From positions 807,802 to 862,113 of the forward strand of contig BFEA01000435.1 of NCBI GenBank assembly GCA_003427395.1: 54,312 nucleotides of DNA. The letters run 5' to 3'. The position numbers and the translations under genes were made by a program. Below the pieces are notes generated by a model. It searched no databases and was not told where the DNA came from. It was given only the letters and a program-made list of their open reading frames with translations. Origin of the DNA: Chara braunii. Its lineage: Eukaryota > Streptophyta > Charophyceae > Charales > Characeae. Below are positions 42,948 through 54,312 of the stretch, piece by piece. Numbering within the stretch: position 1 is the stretch's first letter; each line of letters opens with the position of its first letter.

Positions 42948-43775
42948 CTATAGTCTTGTACCGCCTTTGGGAGCCCCGCTTAAGCCCTCCCCAAAAAAAG
43001 GCCGACTTGTCGTTCGGGCCTGGGCCATCGCAGGGTCTCCTTTCCTCCCAGGAAACCGATAGATCAGCTCCACTTCTCCCACCTGAGGGCTTTCCAAGAC
43101 CTTCTCCCTCAATGCCTTTATAGCCTCAGGGTCCGCCATATCGTGCGCCGCTACCACCTCCATTGCCTTATTCACATCATTAAGGCTTAGGGACAACACC
43201 TCGCCTGTTCCTTCCTCCTCCTATTCTCGGAGTCTTCGTCGCGCGTACTCGGACTCCTCGAAGGTAAAGGAGCCGAGGTTGAGCCTGTTCCTCGCACTTT
43301 CGGGCCCTGTGTTCCGACACTTAATAATTTCGTAATTCCCGCAGGCCAGATCAGATAGAGCCAGGATCATCGTTTCCTCGTGCCTGTTGAAGACTAAGGT
43401 CTCAGTTCGGCAGAGGAACGACCTCCCCAGAAGGATAGGGTGGTCGACATCGGGCATGACGAAGAAACACGTTCGTGCCCTTACTCTCGTGATCTCCACC
43501 ATCACATTAGACGCGGTGCCACAGAAAATGGCCTTGCAGTTGGCGTCATGCAACACGCCATGGTCCGAATGGTCGACCTCCAGCCCCAACATGGTCGCGT
43601 CCCGCTCCCGGTTGATATTCATCTCCGCGCCCGTGTCCACCATTGCAATGCTCGGCTGGTCCCTCACCTTCAAGTCCACCAACCCACACGCCACNCATTT
43701 CCAGTCCATCCTGGTGCCCGCCTCTGTCCACTCTATCTCCCTGGGCAGGATTGAGCTCAGGTGGACATTGGGCAC
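42948..43775 (-). pseudogene. Aspartic protease and following linker, with in-frame stop
   Basis: The retroviral-type protease cleaves the polyprotein. The active site is AMVDTGAEMNI (DTGA); the C-terminal half has FFVMPDVDHPILLGRSFL, matching the usual ILLGRxxL motif. TAG at 43221-43223 follows RRRLRE, after which an acidic linker continues in frame (SLSLNDVNKAMEVVAAHD) to a stop at 42948. A one-base loss in an A run near 42970-42980 appears to shift the frame before RT. One unresolved base lies at 43695, just upstream of the active site. Confidence 0.85.
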
Positions 43776-44367
43776 TAACCTTCGCGAGAGCCGCCCTTTC
43801 AGCTCGCCACGGAGCCTCAGGTGCCGAGGCCAAGATATCCTTTAAATTCATCAGATCATTATGGCCCTCCAGGAGCTTGTCCACCATCCGCTCCGCGTCA
43901 AAATCTTCCTCCAGCCGGACCGCATACTTTTTCCTCTTCGGCACACCATCATGCAGGCTCGGCTCCGCCCCTCCCTGAGCCCCTCTCTTCTTGGCCCTCT
44001 GTTCCGCCCTCCGGTCCTCTTCCTGGTGGAGCCTCTCGTCCTCCTCATCAACACCCTCAGCTTCCTCTTCTTGAACCTCTACCACTTCTTTCCTTCGTTC
44101 AGGCTCAGGCTCCCTTCGAGGAGGCGCCCGACTGGGTGCCTGGCTGGACCCTTGACTGGTGGTAGCTTTACTTTGGCCCCTGGTCTGCGCGGCCTGTGGC
44201 ACCCTCCCATGCGACGTAGGGGGTCTGAAGGTCATCCCTGACCTTGGACCTGCCCCAGCCATCGCCACGCTCGGACACCCTTGCGGTCCCGATGACGACT
44301 CCGGACCGGACCCATAGAGCATCACCTCAAGGAGGCTCATCTCCCATTCCCATGCCTTCTCACACAT
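43776..44367 (-). pseudogene. Gag-pol linker, acidic and basic, frameshifted at both ends
   Basis: An open run with EEEAEGVDEEDERLHQEEDR and basic QRAKKRG stretches, then RLEEDFDAERMVDKLLEGHN just before the protease. A frameshift near 44380 (one base missing) separates it from gag, and another near 43820 (one extra base) from the protease. It has no domain that I recognise; the final part before the protease probably belongs to the pol N-terminus. The Met at 44367 is an internal residue, not a likely start. Confidence 0.6.
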
Positions 44368-44372
44368 CGCCC

Positions 44373-46175
44373 TTAGCCATTCCTATATCTGCCAACCTTT
44401 GCAAGCAGATCCTCCATCCTCTCCATGATGGTCGAGGCTGACTCTCTCACCACTTCCTGCGCCTCATCGTCAGACTCAACAACTATGGGCTCCTCCTTTA
44501 TAGTCCCCGCCTTCAACCGCTGAGTCACTTCCTCATTTTCATCCACAATCTCCTCGACTCTTACGCCGGGGTCTTGCCTTTCTTGCCATATCCTGAACAT
44601 CGCCGAGGCTGCCGGAGGCCCTGCCGCTGCTCGCCTGAGGGCTTCCTGCCTGATTCCTCCCGGGGTCTTGGGATCAATATGCTTTCCCCATCGGTCGTAT
44701 ACATCCCCATCCATACAGGAGGAGATCAATCCTGCCAGCTTCTCGTCTCGCCGCTGTTGGCAAAACCGTATGGTGTGGCCCACCTCGCCACAATGCCAAC
44801 AAGTTGCATTCTGCCAATCGCAGTGGGGCCTCCCATACCCTTGGCCCCCTCCCTGGCTGCCTTGGCCACCTTGGTTCTGACCCCCCTGACCATTCCAGCC
44901 TCCTCCACGACCTCCACCGTTTTCTCCTCGCCCCCGACCGCCCCCTCCTCTACCTCCTTGGCCCCGGCCCCCATTGCCCTGCCCACCTTGTCCTTGGCCC
45001 CCTCCCCCGGCCACACTAGCTTGCGAGGCCTGCTGGGAGGGCGGCGGTTGAGCCACGGGCTGGCTTTGAGTCGCCGGGTAGCTCGGGGGGCCCATACTTT
45101 CAGATGGGCCTGAATAGGGGACCATGTGCCCCGCGTGGGTCTGACTCCCTCCACATGAGACACAGTGGTTGCAACTGGGCTAGGGCGTGGACTGACAATG
45201 CGGCACCCAGTGCCCACAAGTTGGTGGCGGCCCCGTGTGCGATGGTCCTGCTGGTGCTGGCGCGGCTGCGGCGACAGGCGGTGGTGCGGCAATGGCTTGG
45301 GGAGCCTGCCCCTTCCCTGACCCCTGCCCTCCCTGCAGCAAGTTACGCTGCTTCCTCTGGGTCTTACTTAGGACTTGGGAACCTGTCTCCCCTTCGTCGT
45401 AGTCTTCTTGCCCAGCCTCCTCATCTATTGCCCCTGACGCCCGGCCTTGGGCCATTGGCACCGCTTTTTTCTGTATCTCCGCTTCATTATCATAGCCCAG
45501 TGCCGCCAGCACGTCCGTGACTATTCTCTTCACCCCTGGGGTCCCGGATGTGGTGGCATCCCTCTCCTTCCTTTTGCGCCTTTGCAGCCTCATTTGGTGC
45601 TGCCCCACCTGGTCTGGACTCCCTTCTTCCACTCCCTTGTCAATGGTTGCCCAGGTGAGTCTCTCGCTCCCTTCCCCATACTTGGTTAGCTTTGTGGCCT
45701 CCCAGCCCGTAAGCAGTCCCAGAAATGTGGCGCACTGCGCCTCCTCAGAGATCCCGTGCACTTTTCTCACCCTTTTCTTAAACTCGTGCACAAACACCCC
45801 AATGGTAGAAAAGTCTTCTTTATTTATGGCCTCCAAGTCGGCCATGGTCAACAGGTCGTCCCCCAGCCTGTACTTCCTTCGCATTAGGTCCCCGAACTTT
45901 GTGCAGCTGCCACCAGCAGCATCCACAACCTTAGTTACTTCTCGATGGTGGCTATGCAGGACGTACCTCAGGACCCGCTGCAGCTTGACCTCATCTGACA
46001 GTCCCACCAGTGCCTGTTCTCTCAGATCTAACCAGTCGGATACCTTGTCCCCCTTGAAGTGAAATGTCTCGACCTTTGGGACATTGCTCGGCGCCCTCTC
46101 ACGCTTATCCAGGGCATCGATGAGGTCATCGAGAGTCACAAGCTTCCTCCCACCGTTCGCCATCCCTTCTGGCAT
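44373..46175 (-). pseudogene. First gag gene with CCHC zinc knuckle, one in-frame TAG
   Basis: Gag forms the particle and binds RNA. ATG at 46175 is the first Met in frame. The N-terminal half carries a retrotransposon gag domain (KVETFHFKGDKVSDWLDL, LGLLTGWEATKLTKYG). TAG at 45180-45182 interrupts; the same frame resumes with PSCNHCVSCGG, a Gly/Arg/Gln-rich low-complexity tract (about 44880-45060) and the knuckle CWHCGEVGHTIRFC (CX2CX4HX4C), then GDVYDRWGKHIDPKTPGG. The frame ends at 44373, where a frameshift leads into the linker. With the stop ignored it spans about 600 codons. Confidence 0.85.
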
Positions 46176-46184
46176 CTTGGCCAA

Positions 46185-46557
46185 CCACCTTCGACTTCAA
46201 TCTTCCTGTTATAAGAGACGATGGGACAGAGGACCCCACTCAGCGACTCAACCTTTCATGACCCTATCGGGTTGACCACCTTAGACACCCCACATTCTAG
46301 ACCTGGCAGGCATTCCTTCTTCTACTTCCTTGGGGCTCACCTAGATAACACTTATCCTTACCATAGAACTTTCTCACCCACATACAACACTTAGCTGTCA
46401 ACCAAGCCGCCAATCAATCAATCATTCATCCCTCAGTCATATAGATCATCATACAGTTCATCTCATAGTCCTTCTCTTATTCACTCATATGCCTAGTTTC
46501 TCTCTTACTCCCATACCCGGATGTCGTTCCACCAGGGACAACGGTAGGCTTCCGTTA
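46185..46557 (-). other. 5' leader between primer-binding site and gag
   Basis: About 380 bp of non-coding sequence on the minus strand between the PBS and the gag ATG, the usual place of the packaging signal. No strong hairpin or upstream open frame was noticed. Confidence 0.6.
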
Positions 46558-46575
46558 TCCTCGGCAACGGCGCCA
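46558..46575 (-). other. Primer-binding site complementary to tRNA-Asp
   Basis: The minus strand reads TGGCGCCGTTGCCGAGGA two bases after the 5' LTR end. It matches the complement of the 3' end of plant tRNA-Asp (..CCCCGGCAACGGCGCCA) with one mismatch. It fixes the element's orientation (5' LTR is 46578-53872) and is the type of PBS known in Athila/Tat-like plant Ty3/gypsy elements. Confidence 0.88.
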
Positions 46576-46577
46576 CC

Positions 46578-49500
46578 TGTCGAGCGCATCGGTCCGGCAC
46601 CGCACGCGGCAGCGCGGGACCCTCTCGGCCGCGTCACGCAGGAGTTGGAGCAACCTCGCCACAAACACACAAATGGAGTTTTTTTAGGCCGCTCCGGCTG
46701 AGTGCGCCAGCCATACCTCTCACGAGCCCCTACGACAGGATAGGGCCTACGCGTGGCACAACTTACCTCCACCTTACAGGAGCTGTCACCTCCCTTCGGT
46801 GGGCGTATCGCCGAGCTACCAGTCCACAGTATGAAAGCTACTCGGTTACAATCGCAGAGGTGGACCAGCCGATGGCGTTTCTTGTTCCCTGTAGCATAGG
46901 GGGCACGCGCGGTAATACGCCTATCGGACCCGCACGTGAACCGACATCTTGGGGGGCTGAAGTCCCAAGCGCGGCTCGTCGCCGGTCGACTAGGACGAAT
47001 CCCACACACCACGCGCACACCATTTTACGAACACAGAAATAAAACACACACACGCACACATACTACACGACACAACACAAACAACGCGACAACGCTCCTA
47101 GCCCCTCAGTAGCCATCCCATAATTTTCCAAGGCGGAAATCAGAAATGCGTCGCGCGCGAGACTTGGTATAAAACCGCACGGGTGCAGGGCAATCTTATA
47201 TCGACTCGCAATGCAAACGCGCGCAAGCAGTCGCGATGATGACGTACTATGTGGTGCCCATAATCAAGCGGTCCCTCGTGGATCCGAGTACCGCTTATGA
47301 CACCCAAGTGTCAGGCTCGAAGTGTCGTGAGAGTCTGATCCCTCACGACATTGCATGGCTGAGGGAATAGTCGTGCACCCGCCGTGAGATCTTCGGCCTT
47401 TGGTCTGAGCGTTTCGGTAGGCAAGGCAAATAGGCTCTACAAAGGGGCAGATTCCTTCCTTGAAGAGTCTAGGGCTTGGGGTGTCCTCGACAAGGACCTC
47501 GAATCCCGGCCCAGGACCAACGCCCGACTATAAAAATCTCCAAGAAGCAAAGGATAAAAGGGGACCTCATTTTTCTCTCAAGGCATAATCAGGTTAATCC
47601 TTGCGCATGATCACAGTAAGTCGCGCGCATGCCCAAGACACATATAAATATATACATAAGGCTTAATCATATAGGATGATCACTTCTCACAGTCATAGTG
47701 AGGCTCCTCACAACCATGTATACGTATATGGGGTCGCAGGCAGTCCACATCCAAAATCCATTTCACAGGACGTACTTGCAACCACACCAAGAATCAAGCA
47801 ACAAAACACTCACTACACGGAGTCAACCCCAACCATTCTCTATGCTCATACCCCTTCGCTTTAGCCCTGCAAGCCCCACTATCAGTCCAACCAACCCCAA
47901 TTAAATACTCAGTACCTTTGTCAAATGGTCATTCAATAAAAGTCCGGGTGAAACCCTTAACAAACAGTAAAAACCACTAGGGCTAAAACCTTTTAGGTTG
48001 AGTATGGAGGGTGAGTTGAGATTGAATCGAAGACCGAGGAATCGGCAACCGACCTGCTATCAGTGATAACAGAAGATGATCCTCAAGGGATCAAGCTGAA
48101 TCTAGTCATGATCTTGAATCGAACGATCAAGAGGACCTGTAACACATGACAGGCCAATCCCCAAACTGAGATCATNAGTGTATGGAGAAAGCAACTCTAT
48201 AACATTCCTCACTCAAATCCTCCTAACTAGCTAGGCCTAAATCTACCTTTAAGCAGCGCTCAAAGCAAAGACAGATCCAGGCAAAATTTCCCCTATTCAG
48301 GACGGATTGTCAGAATCGCCATCTGTCAAAATATATTCTAACTCCTCTAAATCAAGAAAATTTCGGCAGCGCTTTCCGTAGGAAAAGTGCCTTTTCAGAA
48401 TTTATATCAGCCCAAATATAAAAGCAAAAACAAATTTCAATCCTGGAAAGCCAAATTCTGTCTAACTCCCTTAATTAGTAGAAATTTGGACAGCACTCCA
48501 TTTAGAAAGGGAGACTTTCCAGATTTATACTAAGTCAGATACGAACTCAAAAGACAACTTGAGTTCAACATAGACAAGAATTGACTAACTCCTTAGTTTT
48601 TGCAGAAATTTCGGCAGCATCTTTTTTACAAAGGTGTTATCCCAAAATTCATATAAGACTAAGTTTAGAACTTTGGAACTAACTCTGACATCCCAAAGCC
48701 CAATTTTGTCTAACTCCCTGAATTAGTAAAAATTTGGGCAGCACTCCCTCTAGAAAAGAAGACTTTCCCGATTTTTACTAAGTCAGATATGACGAAAGGA
48801 CAAACTGAACTTTGACAAGTCAAAGCTTTGTCCAACTCCTTGAATCTGTAGAAATTTCAGCAGCGCTTCCCGTAAAAAAATTGCTTACCAGAATTTATAC
48901 AGGTCCAAGTATAGTGACGAGTCTCAGAAAATGCAGAAATCGATCTAAGTAAAATAAAGTCAGCCCAGAAAATGCAGAAATTGACCTAACTCCTATCGCT
49001 CTAGCACGTGGCGGGCCTCTAAAGCAACTACCTGTCAACCTGAGACCCACACCAAATAGTAACTTCACTCAGCCACATGCAGGTCAAACCACAAAGGTAA
49101 GTACTCTCACCATCCCCAAGCCAATCTGAACAAACAATAGTTCGTGATCTTTCAGTGAGTTATCCTCTCATACCCAACTTACATAAGGCATAGGTCAGGG
49201 TACCTGAACTTACAGAGCGCCCTCAACTAAGCCAGGCCCAAAGTCAGAATACCTAAACTTATAGAGCGTTCTGACTCGGCCAAGTATACACAAACAAAGA
49301 GAATAACTACTTCTATCTTCTTTGGGCATATGACTAGACCACTCTAGTCGCCCTGAACTGTTTAAATAACCAAATTATGTATAGCTCTCTAAACTTAGTC
49401 TTCAAAGGGACATAGGGATGAGCCGCTCAACTTAGAACATTGCTCAGCGTGCCCATATTTACCTTCAGTTATACCTTTAGTTATACTCTCTTCAGTTATG

Positions 49501-52500
49501 ATAAGCTATAGTCAGGCTACCTAAACTTATAGAGCGGCCTGACCAGCCTGTTCGTAATAGCATAATAGTATAATATAGCCATATTATATCCCGGAGGTTC
49601 CAACATGTACGAGGCATTGGGTCAGACTACCTAAACTTATAGAGTGGTCTGATCCTCCGTCAGGTTCGTTTCTCTTTGATCCAATCTGTGCGAGGCAGTG
49701 GGATAGGCTACCTAAACTTATAGAGCGGCATGTCCCCTGCCAGAATTATTCCCTCAAAACAAAACAGGAGGAGGGTTGAACCACCTAAACTTATAGAGCG
49801 GTTCAGACCTCCTTGTTCAGAACCAAAGAAACTGTAAGAACCCCAAACAAAACAAGGCAACCCAAGGTACCTAAATTTATACAGCGCTTTGGGCTCCTGA
49901 AAGTCACTCACAGTCAACCCCCCATAAGTCAAAGCAGTCAGGACACCTAAACTTATAGAGCGTCTTGACCCTCCATGCCGTTCACAGCACCAGGTCTCCC
50001 CAAACTTATGGGGGCATCCCAGCCTCCAGAGCTTCAGACTATCTAAACTTATAGAGCGGTCTGAGGCTCCATGCAAACCAAGAATAAACAAAGCGCTGGG
50101 CTTCCTCAAACTTAACGGGACCTCCTCGCCTTAGTGACCAAGTCAATCTGCACACTATATTGCCCTCCTCCCATCCTTCCCCCAGATGCAACCCATTTCA
50201 TTCAGAATCCGCTTTCAGACAATCGATAAAGTGAAACTGAAATTTGCTCATACATTCTTTTACCTCAGTCTGACTTATGTTCCAAAAGTCAAACTCAAGA
50301 CCAAGTACAGGATCCACACAATACACTCTGTCAAGCGTAGAGAGATGTACAGATAGAGGTTATAGTGGGGTTTAAAGAGGGAATCAAGGAATTACCACTC
50401 AGTTTCCTGCCTCCATGACTCCTCCTTAGTCCCGGCAGAGCTCCCGCAATCGGTGGGGCAACCTCCCACAAAGGCCGTGGCGCGGATTACGGGCCACACA
50501 CCCGCCTGCCGCCTTCCTCCCAGAACCAAAACCAGACTTTAGAGTAAAAAGGGCAGGATAAGAGGAGTAAGACTCTCAGACTCAGGGAACACACACTCAG
50601 ACTCACGCGAGAGGGCCTTCGGTCCTTTAACGCCTGAGGGCCCCACAATGGCGGCCAACTGTCAGCTTGGCCGGAGAAGTCAACCTGCTGAAGTAGACCC
50701 TCCTGTCGGACCTTCTAGACCGCAGCACTAGCCCCATCCTTCATATCGCTATCTTGCTTCGCACAAAAGCAACAACCGCATAGCCCCCGAATAGTTAAAG
50801 TCAGAGCAGCGCGGCCCTAATCAAACAGCTCACGCTTTGTCGTAACCCCGGCAACAGCCGTAGCAGAAGGAGCAATCTATGCCGCGAGGCAAGGGTGAAC
50901 AGGCATGACGCAGCCAACTGATCAACTGCAGCAGCCAGCGCAGCCAAGATAAAGGGCGTGGTGGTATGTCCGCGGTACCATAGCTCAGGTTCCGATCACC
51001 GACAGCTGGCTGCGGAGCGTGCCGCCTAGGGGTAAGTCTTCAGTCCTTTGACTGGCCACACGCTATCTCGTTCGACGACCAAGCGCGATTGGGACGAGCC
51101 CGCCCCCTTTTCTCTTCGACAGCCGACCGGTTGCTACCCCCGCGAACCCGACACCCACCAACCGAAGACTCCCTACCAGAATGCGTTGGCCTTACGTCGG
51201 CTATTCGACTCTTCCCGCCTCCGGTCTCTACCATAGCCCGTAACTTCCCATACGCACCCGGCGCATCTTCCCGCCCGGGTTTATCCCCCTCCGTTTCGGC
51301 CCAGCTCACCTCCTCCGTGCCTCATCCTGCTCCCCTCTCCCTCTTACTCAGTACCTAGTAACAACGCGCAAAGCCCTCTCTCTCTCTCGTTGCCAGGCGA
51401 GGATGAATCTTCCCCTAGAACGCGGATAGATACATCAGAACCTTCCACCTGTCGTATTCTCCCCCTTCTAACTTACTCCCTCCACACCACCTTTCCACTA
51501 GATCTGACCTCGTAGTCAGCTTCGCCAACCTCCAAAACATCAGACCTGCACCTTTGTTCGTGAGAAATGGACCAGCAACGAAGGATCAGCCACAATTTCG
51601 TTCCCGTTCGTTCTCATCCTACCATAGCCCATAAACACTTTTCTCTTTCTGACTCTAATCCTACTCAACTAACACTAAAACTAACACTATTACGTGAATC
51701 GTTTAGGGTAAAACCCCCGGGGTCGTCCCTTTTTCTTGCTTCCATTCAGGGTCGAGAGTGCGGGGTGTGCTCCGCTGCGTCCAGCACCAGCCCCCGCCAC
51801 CACTACCTTCCCTCTGTCGAAAGTACCCAGGCGCGAATCCGAGCCGGATTCATCCCCCAACCTTACCGCGTTACCCTGAAGCCTCGGTGCCCGTCTCGCT
51901 CAGTTCGTCGCCACTTTGTCAGCGCCTGCACTTAGCGCTGCCCCCTGTGCCGGTGCATCCTCCTCTTCCTCCACCATCATCCTTTCCCACTAACCGCATT
52001 CGGCCGCCTGCTCCAGCTCACCGTTCTCCCCCTTCTGGCCCCGTCAAGTTCGCTGCGCCATTCCCTCCGTTACGACTGCTCGTCGGTCCGCCCGGAAGCA
52101 CGCGACGAGAAAGTGAGTGAGCAGAAAAACCCGAGCGCTCGGGTCCCTGCTCAATTTATGCGTGTCGACTTTACGCAGGAGCCACGCTAACCTCCCCTGT
52201 GTCGTCCCTCTTCCAACAGATGCCCCGAAGGACCTGGCCGCCTTGATAGGCGCCCCTCCGTGCTTCCGAAGGCCGACCGGCCTTTCCCTCCCCCATCGCA
52301 CGCACGTAGTTCATTTCCCGTCCAGGTTCACCCCCGGACTCACTGCAATCGGGCAGCGGCCAGCGGATCTTCCCTGTGTCACTCCACAGTTTACGAATAC
52401 CCTATTGATGTCAGCGCCCCACGATCTTTCTGCCTGTACGTCACCACTACGTACGAGCCATGCTAATCTCTTCTTATCCCTCACGCACCCTCCCCTGGCG

Positions 52501-53872
52501 CGGCTCCCAACTAGATTCACGCAGGCGCTCGACAACCTCCCCTTTTGCCTTTGGCACGCCCCTAACCCGGTTCGCGTCCGGGTTCGTTCCCGGACCTTTT
52601 CCCTACATCACCCCATGTAGGGGCCATGCTGATTTTTCCCGATGTAGCAGATCTACTTCAAAAGATCCGTCCTACGACAATATCCCTCCTACCGTGCTAT
52701 CCCCGCGTGAACCCGGCCTCCTTTGTGGGGGTTATGCATTTCAGCCTTTCACAACAGTCAGGCTAACCTCCTGTGTAAGTTATCTCTCGACACCACTCCC
52801 GGCTCCTACTTCCCAGCCTACCCAACGGCCGCGTCAGCAAGTCGGCCGCCTCCAGAGGAGGGAAGAGGAGGAAACAACAAACCACCAAAATAAAATAAAA
52901 TCTAAAGCAAAAATCCCCCACCTCTTTCTGCCCCAAGCTCAACTCGCGACCGGATCCACTTCCGGACTGCCCACAAGCCTTACTAACTCCGATCGTGTGG
53001 GCGCTCCGAGGGATCCGCCCATAGTGGTCCACGTGACGAGGTCATGCGACCCCCTTCTTCAGCTCGTACCAAATCCGGATGACCCTACGGCCCGCCCAAC
53101 ACGACGCCCCACAATCCTTCCGAGGTAACAGCACCCAAAGGGGAAACAGACTGAAGCACGCGAAAATATAAGAATAAATCGTCGAAATAGGGGAGGGGAA
53201 TCCCTTACGGGGGGGGGAGGAACAGGCCGCGGCCCTATCGTAAGAAAAATACCCTTTGGCGTGGGTCCGTGTCCGGGCTCTCCCAACAAAAATTGAGGGG
53301 GATAGTCCCGCGGGACCCTCAACCCCTCAGCTTTCGCCGCTCCGTCGCTCTTGCGCCGCCGCCCGCTGGCCTCGATCCCCGTACCTCCGCTGCAATAGTC
53401 CAATGCCATAATCGATAGGGCTAAGCCCAAGCCTGAGACCACCAGGCGCGGCTTCGCATACAAGGTGATACCGCACAGCACTCCGGGCCAGGATACCGCT
53501 CCGGCCACTCTTTCGACCCACATTCGTACCCACGGCCCCTAAGCGTGGCCGTCCCATGCGCCTACCGGCACGCCAATCCTACCGTCAGTCGCACGCGTTG
53601 ACCCAAAAACGGACCTTCATCCCCTAATCAATCTCGTGGCTTTAGTACGGGTCGGCCGGCTACCCCGACCGCCCACTTAATCAGAAAAATCACACGCGCC
53701 CCTTAAAATTGCGCGCCCACGTACCCCCTACCGGGGCAAGGCAGACCTTGGCCCGCGCGTGGACGACCCTCACATTTTTCCCGCACGGGCACTCAAAAGC
53801 CAGGCTAACCGAGTCTTTCTGTCACTTGCAAAAACCAGGGCGGATACCCTTGTAAGGGTATTCGCACCGACA
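46578..53872 (-). repeat. 5' LTR (7295 bp) of the nested Ty3/gypsy element
   Basis: Begins 'tgtcgagcgcatcgg' and ends 'gcaccgaca' on the plus strand. It aligns with 27508-34819 throughout. Similarity is uneven: visibly diverged at both ends and without visible differences over about 4.2 kb in the middle. An unresolved base lies at 48176. Confidence 0.93.
49194..50066 (+). repeat. Array of constant-loop, variable-stem hairpins (5' LTR copy)
   Basis: Identical by eye to 30127-30999, shifted by 19,067 bases; for example the GTCAGGC stem is at 49511-49517. It therefore gives no independent information on stem covariation. Confidence 0.85.
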
Positions 53873-54045
53873 GCGTGGCGAGCAACTAAAACAACTACCT
53901 ATCAACCTGAACTCAAACAAACTAGTGATCTTACTCAGCCACATGCAAGCCAAACCACAAAGGTAAGTACTATTATCATCCCAAGGTATACCTGAACAAA
54001 CAATAGTTCATGATCTTTCAATGATTTAGCCCTTTATATCCTATG
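53873..54045 (-). repeat. Older LTR, continuation after the nested element
   Basis: Resumes 'gcgtggcgagcaactaaaac' and follows the complete LTR from about 29937 onward ('cactcagccacatgcaggtcaaaccacaaaggtaagtact' region), more diverged. Similarity fades near 54045, before the hairpin array would begin. Confidence 0.8.
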
Positions 54046-54312
54046 TAACCGGTTGAACGCGCTGAACGCGCGTTCATGTTCAAACGCGTGCGTTCATACC
54101 CCCCGGGGCCGCGTTCAATCGCAGTCAAACGCGCTGCGCGCCACGTGGCGCGAAAAAATTGAACGAGGCCCGGGGGACGCGCGCGCACGTTGCGGACTAC
54201 AGGGTGGTGGGCCTCGTTCATCGAACCCCAAAAGTGCAAAAATAAAATAAAATCGGGAGGCCTACTCCCCCTACCGCGTCACCCCCTGCCATATATGAAG
54301 AGTCCTTTTTTT
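54046..54312. other. GC-rich segment with clustered GAACGCG/CGCGTTC words
   Basis: Replaces the expected LTR sequence. It contains the 14-bp palindrome tgaacgcgcgttca (54062-54075 region), several further 'ttgaacg' or 'cgttcaa' words in both orientations up to about 54225, and the palindrome gcgccacgtggcgc near 54138. This resembles the subterminal repeats of a DNA transposon end inserted in the LTR, but the far end is outside the window. Confidence 0.4.

Larger units (their letters stand above)
27508..53872 (-). mobile_element. 26.4 kb Ty3/gypsy LTR retrotransposon with ~7.3 kb LTRs, nested in an older LTR
   Basis: Two long direct repeats (27508-34819 and 46578-53872), both TG...CA, flank an 11.8 kb internal region read on the minus strand. 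The order is PBS, gag, protease, RT, RNase H, integrase, second gag-like gene, ~2 kb of non-coding sequence, 3' LTR. The protease-RT-RNaseH-integrase order is that of Ty3/gypsy (Metaviridae-type) elements. Flanks 'gcgag(t)' and 'gcgtg' look like an imperfect 5-bp target duplication. Stops, frameshifts and a lost RNase H Asp show the copy is inactive. No clear polypurine tract lies next to the 3' LTR. Single unresolved bases occur at 40588, 43695 and 48176. Confidence 0.93.

Noticed and set aside
1-54312. Ribosomal RNA genes, tRNA genes, bacterial operons, promoters or riboswitches
   Set aside because: None could be supported by sequence pattern on either strand.

Overview
The window looks like nuclear DNA of a plant-lineage eukaryote. 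It is repeat-dense and intron-style, has no operons or bacterial gene packing, and its largest element carries a primer-binding site matching plant tRNA-Asp. The style of the Ty3/gypsy proteins reminds me of charophyte algae such as Chara, but that is recollection and was not checked. No intact host gene, rRNA, tRNA or CRISPR array was found.

Layout: positions 1-12,400 are old, decayed repeats. They hold a diverged ~1.1 kb direct repeat pair (1-1112 and 8608-9619), a 66-bp module, a small TIR element with GTCCGG-rich ends (3733-4238), a ~105-bp tandem array (6196-6720), a tandem array of palindromic units (7050-7645) and a complex satellite (10470-12330). Positions 12,400-19,800 hold microsatellites, two weak exon-like segments on the minus strand, a foldback element (15322-15712), a decayed gag gene (18027-18750) and a dimeric satellite (19150-19720). 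Positions 20,100-23,500 (minus) hold broken coding sequence of a transposon-type protein with the GHTHxDxDA signature (DUF7869-like).

Positions 25,390-54,045 are a nested pair from one retrotransposon family. An older LTR (25390-27507, resuming at 53873) is interrupted by a 26.4 kb Ty3/gypsy element (27508-53872) lying on the minus strand. Its two LTRs are about 7.3 kb each. Its internal region reads tRNA-Asp PBS, gag, protease, RT, RNase H, integrase with a GPY/F-like tail, and then, 22 bp after the integrase stop, a second gag-like gene with its own CCHC knuckle. The proteins are broken by in-frame stops and single-base frameshifts, and the first RNase H catalytic Asp is Asn, so this copy is inactive.

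Two observations stand out most. Each LTR carries an array of hairpins with a nearly constant 19-nt loop and different but self-complementary stems (30127-30999; 49194-50066). The LTR pair is also a mosaic: about 4.2 kb without a visible difference, flanked by clearly diverged ends. The second gag-like gene downstream of integrase is the other unusual point.
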